Both the position numbers and the translations under genes were made by a program. A stretch of DNA of 64,000 bases from RPQJ01 sp963700045 (GTDB lineage Bacteria; Pseudomonadota; Gammaproteobacteria; Steroidobacterales; Steroidobacteraceae), in the NCBI GenBank assembly GCA_963700045.1, contig CAVOWK010000012.1, positions 1-64,000 of the forward strand, read 5' to 3'. Below, one piece after another: positions 32,075 to 40,877 of this stretch. Position 1 is the stretch's first letter; each line of letters starts with the position of its first letter. The notes below the pieces were generated by a model. It ran no database searches. It saw nothing but the letters and a program-made list of their open reading frames with translations, and was not told where the DNA came from.

Positions 32075-32088
32075 GTGACCTGAATCAA
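32075..32088 (-). promoter_or_regulatory. Possible FNR/Anr-like half-conserved operator
   Basis: Read on the minus strand, TTGATTCAGGTCAC matches the FNR/Anr consensus TTGAT-N4-ATCAA at eight of ten positions. It lies in the 123-base gap upstream of the GGDEF-EAL gene, and a GACCT-N6-AGGTC inverted repeat overlaps it. Weak evidence; a chance match is possible. Confidence 0.25.
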
Positions 32089-32179
32089 GGTCCTGGCTGC
32101 GCGTTCTCACGGGTTCGGGCGCCCGGGCCGCAGTATCTCCCCCATTCTGTCCAGCGACGGTGCCGAAAGGCAGCTCACC

Positions 32180-34792
32180 TTGCCCCTGACCAACACGACC
32201 AAGCCGCCCGTTGCACCGGCGCGCGCGAGCGGCGTGCCGATCGGCGCGTGGCTGGCGCTGGGATTCGCGCTGGTGATCGGCGCATTCACCGCCGCCAGCG
32301 TCGTGTCGCTGCGCAGCACCCGCGGCGCGACGGCCGATCTCGAGAGGATGCAGCAGCAGTTCGAGCCGTTGTCGCGCAGCGTGCGTGATCTCGGCGACGG
32401 CGTGGCGACCTTCGATCGAACGGTGCTCGCTTATCTTCGGGCAGACACGCGCGACAAGCACGCGGCGACCGTCACCTCCGCGGAACGCCTGTCATGGGCG
32501 GCGAGTCGGATGGTCGACGTCGGTGCCGACGAGGAAGCGCCGCCGGTGGGCCCTCTGTTGCAGCGCATCGCCGATCACCAGGCCCAGGGCTTCGAACTGT
32601 TGAACCTGCAGGATGCGCGCCGTCGCGCCGTCGCCGATCTCGAGTCGGCTTACGCAGCGCTGGATCGTCGCGCCCGTAGCGCGGGCGGGTCCGGCATCGT
32701 GGTCGGCGACAACCTTCTGGCACGGCCGTCGCTTGCGGAGCTGGCACGCTCCGTGGAAGCCGCCCGCCACGACGTATTGAGCGAACTGACCCGGGGCGGC
32801 AATTTCAGTGCCGGTCCCAATGGCAGCGAATTGCGGCTGCGCCAGACGATCGAAAGCCACCGCGCGGAATTCGCCGCCTCGCCTGGCGGTAACTGGCTCG
32901 CCATGCAGACCGAGGACTTCAACCGGGCAGTCAAGCTGCGGCGGCAGGCTCTCCGGCTCGGCGCGGAAATCGAAGCGCGGCAGGCGACCTTCGCGGCGGA
33001 AGGCGACGCACTCGCGGTCCACATCCGTGACAACGTGGAAGCGCCCGCATGGCGCGCATTCACCGCGGCAGCGGCGGGTGCCCAACGGGCCGTCGCGCAG
33101 TCCGAGCAGACCATCCGGACCGCGACCTTCAAGGCGATCCTGCTGGCGCTGCTCGCGCTGGCCACGATCACGTGGGCGATCACCTGGCCCGTCCGCCGAC
33201 TGACCGCCGGGGCCCGTCGCCTGGCCGCGGGCAACCTGGCAACCCGCGTGATGCGCGGCGGCGCCCGCGAGCTCGACGAACTCGCCAGCGCGTTCAATCA
33301 CATGGCCGGCGAGCTGGCCGACGCCGAGCGCGCAGTCAAGACCTACCAGGCACAACTCGAACACCGCGTCGAGGAACGCACGCTGCAACTGCGGCACCTT
33401 GCCGAGCACGATCCGCTCACGAACCTGCCGAACCGGCGACAGCTGTTCCAGCGCCTGAACGACATGCTCGATGCTGCCTGCACCGAGGGGCAACCGGCGT
33501 CGCACATCGCGGTGCTGTTCCTCGACCTCGACAATTTCAAGACCGTCAACGACACGCTCGGCCATGACTTCGGCGACCGCGTGCTGACCGAAATCGGGGG
33601 ACGCCTGCGCGATGTCGTCGGCGAATCCGGGTTCATCGCGCGACTGGGCGGCGACGAGTTCACGCTGGTGTTCCCCTACTCGGGCGACTCGACCGAGGTC
33701 GAGCGACACGCCGAGCACCTGGTCGCAAGCTTCCAGCGGCCACTGCTGATCGATCGGCGCGAGGTGTGTGTCGGCGTGAGCTGCGGCGTCGCCATGTTCC
33801 CCGAACATGGTCGCGATGCGACGTCGCTGTTGCGTGCGGCGGATGTCGCGCTGTTCCGCGCCAAGGAACTGGGTCGCAACCGCCTGTGCGTCCACGATCC
33901 GTCGATGCTCGTGCAGGCGTCGAACCGCTTCCGCGTCGAGCAGGCGCTGCGCAAGGCCATCGAGGGCGGGGAACTGGTACTCCACTACCAGCCCCAGGTT
34001 TGCCTGGGCAGGCGGCGCACCATCGCCGTGGAGGCGCTGCTGCGCTGGAAGCTCAGCGACAACCAGATCGTCGCGGCGGGCGAGTTCATCGAGATTGCCG
34101 AGCAGTCAGGCCTGATGCTCGACCTGAACGACTGGATCCTGGAGACGGCGGCCGAAGCCGTGAGCCGTTGGCGGCGCGAAGGCTGGCCCGACGCGCGCGT
34201 GGCCATCAACGTTTCGGCACAGCAGTTCCTGGCCGGGAATTTTCCGCTCGACATCGAGCGCCTGCTCGACCGGCATGGCTTGCCGCCTGAATCGATCGAG
34301 CTCGAACTGACGGAAACAGCGCTGCAGACCGGCGCCGTCACGGTCGAGGCATTGCATGGCCTGCGCCTGCTCGACGTCGACACCGCGCTCGACGATTTCG
34401 GCACGGGTTTCTCGTCGCTGACCTCCATCGAGCGGCTGCCGCTCAGCCGGGTCAAGCTCGACCGCAGCGTGATTGCCGGAATCGACAGCAACCCACGCTC
34501 AGCCGCGATCGTGCACTCGATCATCGGCCTCTGCCGCAACCTCGGGCTGCAGGTGACGATCGAGGGCGTGGAGCGCCTCGCCCAGCTCGACTTTCTTGCA
34601 GCTTGCGGTGAGATCTCGGTCCAGGGCTTTCTTGTCGCCAGGCCGGCCGAAGCATCCGCCGTCATCGACATGGTCCGTTGCACGCACAGTCATCTCGAAT
34701 CGCTGCTGAGTGCGGCCGAGCGACAACGCGCTGCCACGGTCGTGGAAGACGTCACGAGTCCGGTCCGCATCCTGGGTCGCCACCGCAGGTGA
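32180..34792 (+). CDS. Membrane-bound HAMP-GGDEF-EAL cyclic-di-GMP enzyme
   Basis: An 870-residue protein: transmembrane segment about 20-43, a periplasmic helical sensor region to about 305, a second transmembrane segment (AILLALLALATITWAITWP), HAMP (ARRLAAGNLATRV onwards), GGDEF domain with intact GGDEF at 490-494, and EAL domain with EALLRW from 618, ELTETAL and DDFGTGFSS (738-746). Both active sites look complete, so it could make or degrade c-di-GMP. The RxxD inhibitory site before GGDEF is absent. Starts with TTG at 32180; the DUF2799-like lipoprotein gene follows after four bases. Confidence 0.92.
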   Translation: MPLTNTTKPPVAPARASGVPIGAWLALGFALVIGAFTAASVVSLRSTRGATADLERMQQQFEPLSRSVRDLGDGVATFDRTVLAYLRADTRDKHAATVTSAERLSWAASRMVDVGADEEAPPVGPLLQRIADHQAQGFELLNLQDARRRAVADLESAYAALDRRARSAGGSGIVVGDNLLARPSLAELARSVEAARHDVLSELTRGGNFSAGPNGSELRLRQTIESHRAEFAASPGGNWLAMQTEDFNRAVKLRRQALRLGAEIEARQATFAAEGDALAVHIRDNVEAPAWRAFTAAAAGAQRAVAQSEQTIRTATFKAILLALLALATITWAITWPVRRLTAGARRLAAGNLATRVMRGGARELDELASAFNHMAGELADAERAVKTYQAQLEHRVEERTLQLRHLAEHDPLTNLPNRRQLFQRLNDMLDAACTEGQPASHIAVLFLDLDNFKTVNDTLGHDFGDRVLTEIGGRLRDVVGESGFIARLGGDEFTLVFPYSGDSTEVERHAEHLVASFQRPLLIDRREVCVGVSCGVAMFPEHGRDATSLLRAADVALFRAKELGRNRLCVHDPSMLVQASNRFRVEQALRKAIEGGELVLHYQPQVCLGRRRTIAVEALLRWKLSDNQIVAAGEFIEIAEQSGLMLDLNDWILETAAEAVSRWRREGWPDARVAINVSAQQFLAGNFPLDIERLLDRHGLPPESIELELTETALQTGAVTVEALHGLRLLDVDTALDDFGTGFSSLTSIERLPLSRVKLDRSVIAGIDSNPRSAAIVHSIIGLCRNLGLQVTIEGVERLAQLDFLAACGEISVQGFLVARPAEASAVIDMVRCTHSHLESLLSAAERQRAATVVEDVTSPVRILGRHRR

Positions 34793-34796
34793 CGGC

Positions 34797-35421
34797 ATGA
34801 AACCCCCTTCACTGCTGATCGCCCTGTGCACGCTGCTGCTCGGTGCCTGCGCCGCGAAGATGAGCAAGGACGAGTGCCGCACCGTCGACTGGCGCACGGT
34901 AGGTTACGAAGACGGCGTAGCCGGGCAGCCGGGTGACCGCATCGGCGAGCACCGACGCGCGTGCGCCGAATACGGCGTCACTCCAGACCTGACTGCGTAT
35001 CTCGCTGGACGGTCCGCCGGGCTCCGCGAGTACTGCCAGCCGCACAACGGCTATCGCGCGGGCGCCAACGGCTACACCTACTTCGACACCTGCCCCGCCG
35101 ACCTGGCCGAGGCATTCGAAATAGCCTACGACGAGGGGCGTGCGCTCTATGTGCGGGAGCGCCGGGTCACCGACACCGACGAACAGATCGACGACAAGCG
35201 CCGCGAGATCCGGCGGCTCGAGGATCGGGTGGCAGAGAGCGCCTTCGACGTGATCGACACCGACGGCCACGGCGGAAGAACGCACACAGGCTGTTCTCGA
35301 CACCAAGCAGGCGGCCGAGCGCATCGGCCGGCTCAAGGCGGAGATCACCGAACTCGAGAAGGAGCGCGCCCGCTACCAGGCGGAACTGGACGCTTACCGC
35401 AAGACCGCCGTCCTGCGCTAG
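34797..35421 (+). CDS. DUF2799-like lipoprotein, frame broken near its C-terminus
   Basis: A lipoprotein with a lipobox (LLLGACAAKM) and a DUF2799-like pattern: CRTVDWRTVGYEDGVAG, LREYCQPHNGYRAG, CPADLAEAFEIAYDEG, then the start of a coiled coil. After about residue 155 the original frame becomes Gly/Arg/His-rich and runs on past any sensible end. In the +1 frame from 35263 the sequence continues as a coiled coil (EERTQAVLDTKQAAERIGRL, ending AYRKTAVLR) with a stop at 35421. A one-base shift around 35253-35265 thus joins two halves of one protein of about 207 residues. Sequencing indel or true mutation cannot be told apart. Function unknown; probably an envelope protein. Confidence 0.7.
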
Positions 35422-35515
35422 CGCGGGCTACGCGTCGCTCCCAGCCGCTTCCCGCAGGGCAAGACGCGCTTGCGCCTGTTGCACGATCTCGCGGCCATGC
35501 CATGATCACCCGGGC

Positions 35516-37801
35516 ATGACGAACGCTACTGCGCGAACCCTCCTCCTTGCGCTGCTCATCGCAGCAGCCCACGCCTGCCCTGCTCGCGCGGCCGTGCGGG
35601 TGATCGAGGGACCGACGCCGATCCCCGACGGCGAAGCCGCCGCCGCACGCGACGTCACGGTGATCAACGAGAAGCTGGCGTTCGCACTCGCAGTCGAAAG
35701 CCCCGTGCCCTATGGCGTGCCGCGCGGCGCAATCATCGACGTCGGACCCGTCGTGGCCGGCAAGCCGGCACGCGACCGTGTCGTCTTCGCCGACTTCATC
35801 CCGAACAACTGGTCGGCGTGGCCGAACACCTTCCAGAAGGTGGACATCGTCGAGCGCGGTCCGCAGCAAGCCGTCGTCAAGACGGCACGCGACTGGGGCA
35901 AGGTCGTCATCTCGACCACGTATACGCTCCGCTCCAATGCGGACCGGATCGAGATGCAGACGACGATGACCAACACTGGCGACACGCCGCAGTCCGGCCT
36001 GCTGTCGGGCCAGACGCTGTGGCCCAGCGCTGGCTACTTCTTCGGTATCCCCGGCCTCGGCGACCTGCAGGAAGGCAAGTCGACGGGTGCGCTGGCCAAC
36101 CGCGCCGTTGCATACGACGAGGATTGGAGCATCACGCTGCATGCGCCATACATGAACTTCGTCGGCTCCCGCTCGAAAGATCTGTTCCTGCAGCACACGC
36201 TCCAACCCGGTGAGTCACGCACGTTCGATGCGTGGCTGCAGGTCGGTCCGCGCGGTGACCTGAGCCCGGTCGTTGCCGCCGAGATCGAAGGTGGCCGTTT
36301 GCCGGCGGGCACGCTGCGCGGCTCCGTGCAGGCTCGAGATGGCAAGCCGGTGAATGAACCGGTGGTCGTCGTGTCGAAGCAAGGCACGCCGTACGCGTGG
36401 AGTTTCGGTCACGACGGGCGTTTCGAAATGCCGTTGCCGGCCGGCAGCTACGAGATCTACGCGACGGGCAAAGGGTATTCGCAGGGCAAGCCGGTGCCAG
36501 TCAAACTCGCCGCAGGTGCCGTGCAGACGGTGGATTTCGGCGACCTCGAGCCGCCAGGCCGAGTCGACTTCACCGTCGTCGATGCGCGCACCGCGCTGCC
36601 GCTCGACGCGCGCATCGTCATCACCGCGGGCCAGCGACAGCTGGTCGAGTTCCTCGGCCGCAACACGTTCTTCACCGAACTCGATCGCAAAGGCCGGTTG
36701 CAGGCCCCGCTGGCACCGGGCAGCTACAGCTTCACGGTCTCGTCCGGTGGCGGCTTCCTTGGCCCGAACCACGCAGTGACGCTCGACGTGCGGCCCGGCG
36801 AGACGGCGACGTCAAAGGTCGCACTCACGCGGCTCTTCGATCCACCTGCGAGTGGCTGGTATGCGGCCGATCTGCACCATCACGCCGACCAGGCCGAAGG
36901 CGTCACGCCGCCGGAGTACCTGGCGCGCGCGCAACTCGCCGCCGGGCTCGACCTGCTGTTCGTCAGTGATCACGACTCCACCGCGAACCACGCGCCGCTG
37001 CAGCAGATTGCCGATGCGCGCGGCGTGCCGTTCATTCCGTCGCTCGAGTTGTCGCCGTCGTGGGGACACTTCAATGCGTGGCCGCTGCGGCCGAGCCAGC
37101 GGCTCGCGATCGACACAGCGACGGCCACCATCGACGAAGTGCTCGGTGAAGCCCGCCGCCAGGGCGCGATCGTCGTGCAGTCGAATCATCCGTTCATTCC
37201 CTACGGCTACCTGGCGAGCCTCGGCGCCGGACTGGTGCCCGGCGGCTTCAATCCCGCCTTCGACCTCGCGGAAATCAATTCCGACGTGCCGTACGACACG
37301 ACGGTGCTGGGGGCACTCTGGTTGCTGTGGAACGAGGGGCATCGCTATTACCTGTCGGGTGGCACCGACGTGCACGACGTCTGGAACCACGAGTCCGGCC
37401 GCATCCGGACCTTCGGTCACGTCGACGCGCCGCTCACGCCGATGTCGTATGCGGAGGCCGTCAAGAACGGGCATGCGTACGTGAGTTACGGTCCGCTGAT
37501 CGAACCGGCGGTGATGTTCGGCAGTGACCTGAAGGTGAAACCCGGCATGCCCTTCCCGCTCGCGTTCAGCTTGCGATCGGTGACGGGGTTGAAGCAGGTC
37601 AAGCTGATCGGCGCGGGCAGCGTGGCGTTCACCCAGGTCTTCACCGGCGAGCCGCGGGAAGCGCGCGTCGAATTCAAGCCGACCGCCACGGGACACACCT
37701 GGTACTCGCTCGAGGTCGAGGACGTCGCGGGCCTGAAAGCCTACTCGAATCCGATCTGGGTCGACGCAGTCGAATTGCCGCGGTTTCCGGCACGGCCCTG
37801 A
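35516..37801 (+). CDS. Exported CehA/McbA family metallohydrolase (PHP fold)
   Basis: A 761-residue secreted protein (signal peptide LLLALLIAAAHACPARA). Residues about 30-270 form a beta-rich region of unknown type and about 275-440 contain carboxypeptidase-regulatory-like beta-sandwich repeats (LRGSVQARDGKPVNE; VDFTVVDARTALPLD). The C-terminal PHP/CehA-like domain has the metal motifs DLHHHAD (His454-456), SDHDST (Asp485, His486) and GGTDVHD (Asp618, His620). CehA and McbA hydrolyse carbamate esters, but most family members have unknown substrates. The ATG at 35516 opens the signal peptide. An 18-bp hairpin and a repeat region follow the stop directly. Confidence 0.84.
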   Translation: MTNATARTLLLALLIAAAHACPARAAVRVIEGPTPIPDGEAAAARDVTVINEKLAFALAVESPVPYGVPRGAIIDVGPVVAGKPARDRVVFADFIPNNWSAWPNTFQKVDIVERGPQQAVVKTARDWGKVVISTTYTLRSNADRIEMQTTMTNTGDTPQSGLLSGQTLWPSAGYFFGIPGLGDLQEGKSTGALANRAVAYDEDWSITLHAPYMNFVGSRSKDLFLQHTLQPGESRTFDAWLQVGPRGDLSPVVAAEIEGGRLPAGTLRGSVQARDGKPVNEPVVVVSKQGTPYAWSFGHDGRFEMPLPAGSYEIYATGKGYSQGKPVPVKLAAGAVQTVDFGDLEPPGRVDFTVVDARTALPLDARIVITAGQRQLVEFLGRNTFFTELDRKGRLQAPLAPGSYSFTVSSGGGFLGPNHAVTLDVRPGETATSKVALTRLFDPPASGWYAADLHHHADQAEGVTPPEYLARAQLAAGLDLLFVSDHDSTANHAPLQQIADARGVPFIPSLELSPSWGHFNAWPLRPSQRLAIDTATATIDEVLGEARRQGAIVVQSNHPFIPYGYLASLGAGLVPGGFNPAFDLAEINSDVPYDTTVLGALWLLWNEGHRYYLSGGTDVHDVWNHESGRIRTFGHVDAPLTPMSYAEAVKNGHAYVSYGPLIEPAVMFGSDLKVKPGMPFPLAFSLRSVTGLKQVKLIGAGSVAFTQVFTGEPREARVEFKPTATGHTWYSLEVEDVAGLKAYSNPIWVDAVELPRFPARP

Positions 37802-37819
37802 CGCGCAGTGTACTGCGCG
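37802..37819. terminator. Short palindromic hairpin after the CehA/McbA gene
   Basis: CGCGCAGT-GT-ACTGCGCG forms an eight-base-pair stem one base after the TGA of the metallohydrolase gene. No T-run follows, so it is a possible terminator or 3' stabiliser rather than a textbook intrinsic terminator. Confidence 0.4.
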
Positions 37820-37830
37820 GTCGATCAGGC

Positions 37831-37900
37831 GTTCGTACCGGGCCTTCTCCGGGCGAGCGTGTCTGCCTTTCCGCTCGCCCGGAGAAGGCCCGGAACGAAC
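37831..37900. repeat. Large inverted repeat, 29-bp arms
   Basis: Arms 37831-37859 and 37872-37900 are inverse complements with a single mismatch (A against T at the sixth-seventh position region), separated by a 12-base loop. Transcribed, it would form a very strong hairpin between the CehA/McbA gene and the convergent GlpT-like gene, so it may act as a two-way terminator. A shortened, imperfect relative of this sequence lies about 140 bases downstream. Confidence 0.8.
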
Positions 37901-37909
37901 GCCCTCACC

Positions 37910-38082
37910 GACCGTCCGCTCTGGATCGATCCCGGAGCATGTACAGGATCCTCGCTCGCGGTCGGCGTCGTGAGGCTTCGTACCCTTCTCGGACTGTCTG
38001 CCTTCCGTCCCGGAGAAGGCTCGAACCGCCCCCGGCACGACCGTCCGCTCTGGATCGATCCCGGAGCATGTTCTGGATCCTC
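37910..38082. repeat. Direct repeat pair, about 44 bp, 129-bp period
   Basis: Copies at 37910-37953 and 38039-38082 are identical for 33 bases (starting GACCGTCCGCTCTGGATCGA) and differ at two of the next 11. Sequence before each copy is also related (CTGCCTTCCG and GGAGAAGG motifs), so the whole intergenic region looks like a duplicated unit of about 130 bp. The second copy runs into the last codon of the GlpT-like gene. Confidence 0.75.
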
Positions 38083-39388
38083 AGCTCGTAGCAGCCGCTC
38101 GCTGCTTCAGCGTGAGGGCAACGAACGCCATCGCCATCACGCAACAGAAGATCATGGTCGAGAACACGCCGCCCCACCCCCAGTGGTCGGCGATCCAGCC
38201 GACGCCGGTGCCCGCGATCGCCGAGCCGAAGGCGTAGCCGAAGAAGCCGGTGAATCCCGCGGCAGTGCCCGCAGCTTTTTTCGGTACGAGCTCGAGCGCG
38301 TGCAGCCCGATCATCATGATCGGGCCGTAGACGAAGAAGCCGATGACGATCAGCGACGCCATGTCGATCCACAGCGGGCCGGTGCGATTCAGTCCGTACA
38401 CGACCAGGCCGAACAGCGTCAGACCCATGAACAGGATGGTCGCCGGGCCACGGCGTCCGCCGAAGATGCGATCCGACACCCAGCCGCACAGGATCGTGCC
38501 CGGAATCGCGGCGTACTCGAACATGAACCACGCGGCGCTCGACTGGTGGAACGAGAATCCCTTTGCCGTCTCGAGGTAGGTCGGGATCCAGTTCTGCACG
38601 CCGTAACGCACGAAGTACACGAACGCGTTGGCCGCGGCGATGGCCCACAGCAGCCGGTTGTTGAGCACGTGGGCGAAGAAAATCTCGCGGAAACTGAGTG
38701 TCCGCTCAGAGTGCTCGGAGTAGTTGGGCGGCAGGTCGTTGCGGTACACCTCGATCGGCGGCAGGCCGCAGGTCTGTGGTGAGTCGCGCAGCAATACGTA
38801 AACCAGCACCGCAATCGATGCCGCGACCAGCGCATTGAAGTAGAACTTGGCACCCCAGTCGCCGAACAGCCCGACGCCGACAACGGCCAGCGCGGCGACC
38901 AGGCCGCCGCCGACGTTGTGCGCAGTGTTCCACAGCGACACCACGCGCCCGCGCTCGTTGGCACTGAACCAGTGCACCATGGTCTTGCCGCTGGGTGGCC
39001 ACCCCATGCCGTTGAACCACCCGTTCAGTGCCTGCAGCAGGATGATCAGCGTCAACGAGGCGTAGATGCCCTTGAACAGGCCAAACGAGGCCGTCACGGC
39101 AGCCGAGAGCAGCAAGCCCAGCGGCATGAACCAGCGCGGATTGCTGCGGTCGGACACCGATCCCATCAGGAACTTCGAGACGCCGTAGGCGATGGACAAC
39201 GCCGTCATCGCCGTGCCCAGTTGCGCCTTGGTGTAGTCAGGGTATTCGCGCAGGATGTCCGGGATCGCCAGCGACAGGTTCATGCGCACCAGGTAGTACG
39301 CGGCGTAACCCACGAAGATCGCGATGAAGACCTGCCTGCGCAGGCGCTTGTATTCGGCGTCTGTCCGGTCGATCGGAAGAGCGTTCAA
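38081..39388 (-). CDS. glpT: GlpT-like organophosphate:phosphate antiporter (MFS)
   Basis: A 435-residue major-facilitator protein with twelve predicted transmembrane segments. Residues that bind phosphate in GlpT are conserved: Arg35 (YYLVRMNLSLA), His157 (WNTAHNVGGG) and Arg261 (YFVRYGVQNW). It therefore belongs to the organophosphate:Pi antiporter family, exchanging glycerol-3-phosphate or a related phosphorylated solute for phosphate across the inner membrane. TTG start at 39388 with AGGGGG upstream. No glpD or glpQ neighbour is present, so the natural solute is uncertain (UhpT/PgtP-type alternatives). Confidence 0.86.
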   Translation of the reverse strand: MNALPIDRTDAEYKRLRRQVFIAIFVGYAAYYLVRMNLSLAIPDILREYPDYTKAQLGTAMTALSIAYGVSKFLMGSVSDRSNPRWFMPLGLLLSAAVTASFGLFKGIYASLTLIILLQALNGWFNGMGWPPSGKTMVHWFSANERGRVVSLWNTAHNVGGGLVAALAVVGVGLFGDWGAKFYFNALVAASIAVLVYVLLRDSPQTCGLPPIEVYRNDLPPNYSEHSERTLSFREIFFAHVLNNRLLWAIAAANAFVYFVRYGVQNWIPTYLETAKGFSFHQSSAAWFMFEYAAIPGTILCGWVSDRIFGGRRGPATILFMGLTLFGLVVYGLNRTGPLWIDMASLIVIGFFVYGPIMMIGLHALELVPKKAAGTAAGFTGFFGYAFGSAIAGTGVGWIADHWGWGGVFSTMIFCCVMAMAFVALTLKQRAAATS

Positions 39389-39433
39389 GCGGGGCCCCCT
39401 GCAGTCGCAAAGTTCGGGGCCTGTGCGGCCGCC

Positions 39434-39461
39434 TTGGTGTTCTGCGTTCGTCCGCTATAGT
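39434..39461 (+). promoter_or_regulatory. Sigma70-like promoter for the alpha/beta hydrolase
   Basis: TTGGTG (39434-39439), a 16-base spacer and TATAGT (39456-39461) sit 75 bases upstream of the hydrolase start in the divergent gap with the GlpT-like gene. Hexamers match consensus at four and five of six positions. Confidence 0.45.
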
Positions 39462-39535
39462 ACCGGTCGGCGGGCCCAGCGGGCCCGTTCTCGCGTAGCC
39501 GGTCCCGCGTCCCGATCAAGAGGCCAGAGTCCCCG

Positions 39536-40855
39536 ATGAAAGCAACGAGAAACCTGTTCGCGAGCGGCCTGTTGGCACTGAGTCTTGCTGTGGTTGCAGC
39601 CGCAACAGCCGCCGACGCACCGAGTCGCGCCGGCATCGATGCACCGGAACTCGCCGCGCTCGGCAAGTACGCCGTGGGCGTCCGGTCGATCACGCTGGTC
39701 GACCGCAACCAGCTCGACCTCGGTGCGATCGATCCGAAGACCGGTATCCCGGCGCAGCACGACCGCAGCCTCAAGGTCGAAATCTGGTATCCCGCCATGG
39801 CCGTGGCGGGCGCTACGCCCGTGACGTACGAAGACGCGCTGGTGTCCGAGCCACCTGCTCCGCCGGCCCGGTTCAGGATTCCGGGCCTTGCGGTGCGAGA
39901 TGCGAAAGCCGACGGCGGCCGCTTCCCGCTCGTGATCGTGGCGCATGGCTACGGCAACGTGCCCATCGTGATGAGCTGGCTCACGGAGAATCTCGCGTCC
40001 AAGGGCTACGTCGTCGCCGCAATCCGGCACGAAGACTCGTACCTGGACCCGGCCGGGTTTCCGCAGGCTGCCCTGCGCCGTCCGCTGGACATTGCCTTCG
40101 TCGCGCGCGAACTGCAGGGTTCACTCGGCCAGTCCGGCGAGGTCGATCCGGCGCGCACGGCGCTGATCGGCTATTCGATGGGCGGCTACGGCGTGCTGGC
40201 CGCCGCCGGCGCTACACTCGATCCCGCAGGCGGTCTCGTCTCGCGCGTTCCCGGTGGCCTCCTGCAACCTTTCGCACGCGGCGGCGCCCTGAGCGCTTCG
40301 CTCATCGCACCGGCCGTGAAGGCAGTCGTCGCCATTGCCCCGGCGGGCGGAGCCTTCGGAGCATTCGGCGCTGACGGGCTCGCCGGCATCAAGTCACCGT
40401 TGCTGCTGATTGCCGGCGATCATGACAACACCGTCGACTACACGAGCGGCGCGCGCGCGTTCTTCGACCAGGCCGTGCATTCGAATCGCTACCTGCTGAC
40501 GTTCCTGGGCGGCGGCCACAAACTCGGCTTTGGCCCGGCGCCGCCCGAGATGCAGACGGACCTGTGGAACCAGGACTGGTTCGAGGACCCGGTCTGGCGC
40601 AAGGACCGCCAGATCGGCATCAGCCTGCACTTCATCACGGCGTTCCTCGACCGGTACCTGAAGGACGACGCCAGTCGCAGCGCATTCATCGACGGCCTCG
40701 TCGTCGAGTCGAGCAAGGGCGAGTGGGACGCGCCCCAGGGGACGCCGTGGAACGCGCGCAGCCCAGGTGGCGAAGTCACGCTCTGGAAAGGCTTCCAGCG
40801 CCGGCATGCCGAAGGGCTCAGCCTGATGCATCAGGACGCCGCGCTCACGCAATGA
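39536..40855 (+). CDS. Exported alpha/beta hydrolase, dienelactone-hydrolase/PAF-acetylhydrolase-like
   Basis: A 439-residue protein with a signal peptide (ASGLLALSLAVVAAATAADA) and an alpha/beta-hydrolase core: VIVAHGYGN (oxyanion region), nucleophile Ser214 in IGYSMGGYG, an acidic residue in LIAGDHDN and a His in LGGGHKLGF. It resembles predicted dienelactone hydrolases of the PAF-acetylhydrolase type, secreted esterases of unknown specificity. Monocistronic from the divergent promoter; convergent with the dehydrogenase gene at 40878. Confidence 0.84.
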   Translation: MKATRNLFASGLLALSLAVVAAATAADAPSRAGIDAPELAALGKYAVGVRSITLVDRNQLDLGAIDPKTGIPAQHDRSLKVEIWYPAMAVAGATPVTYEDALVSEPPAPPARFRIPGLAVRDAKADGGRFPLVIVAHGYGNVPIVMSWLTENLASKGYVVAAIRHEDSYLDPAGFPQAALRRPLDIAFVARELQGSLGQSGEVDPARTALIGYSMGGYGVLAAAGATLDPAGGLVSRVPGGLLQPFARGGALSASLIAPAVKAVVAIAPAGGAFGAFGADGLAGIKSPLLLIAGDHDNTVDYTSGARAFFDQAVHSNRYLLTFLGGGHKLGFGPAPPEMQTDLWNQDWFEDPVWRKDRQIGISLHFITAFLDRYLKDDASRSAFIDGLVVESSKGEWDAPQGTPWNARSPGGEVTLWKGFQRRHAEGLSLMHQDAALTQ

Positions 40856-40877
40856 GCCGCGGCCCGGCGCAGCGGCG

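Noticed and set aside
37926..37980. Repeat region considered as a CRISPR or tRNA-like element
   Set aside because: Only two direct copies with unequal, related spacers, no array structure, and no cloverleaf or acceptor stem.
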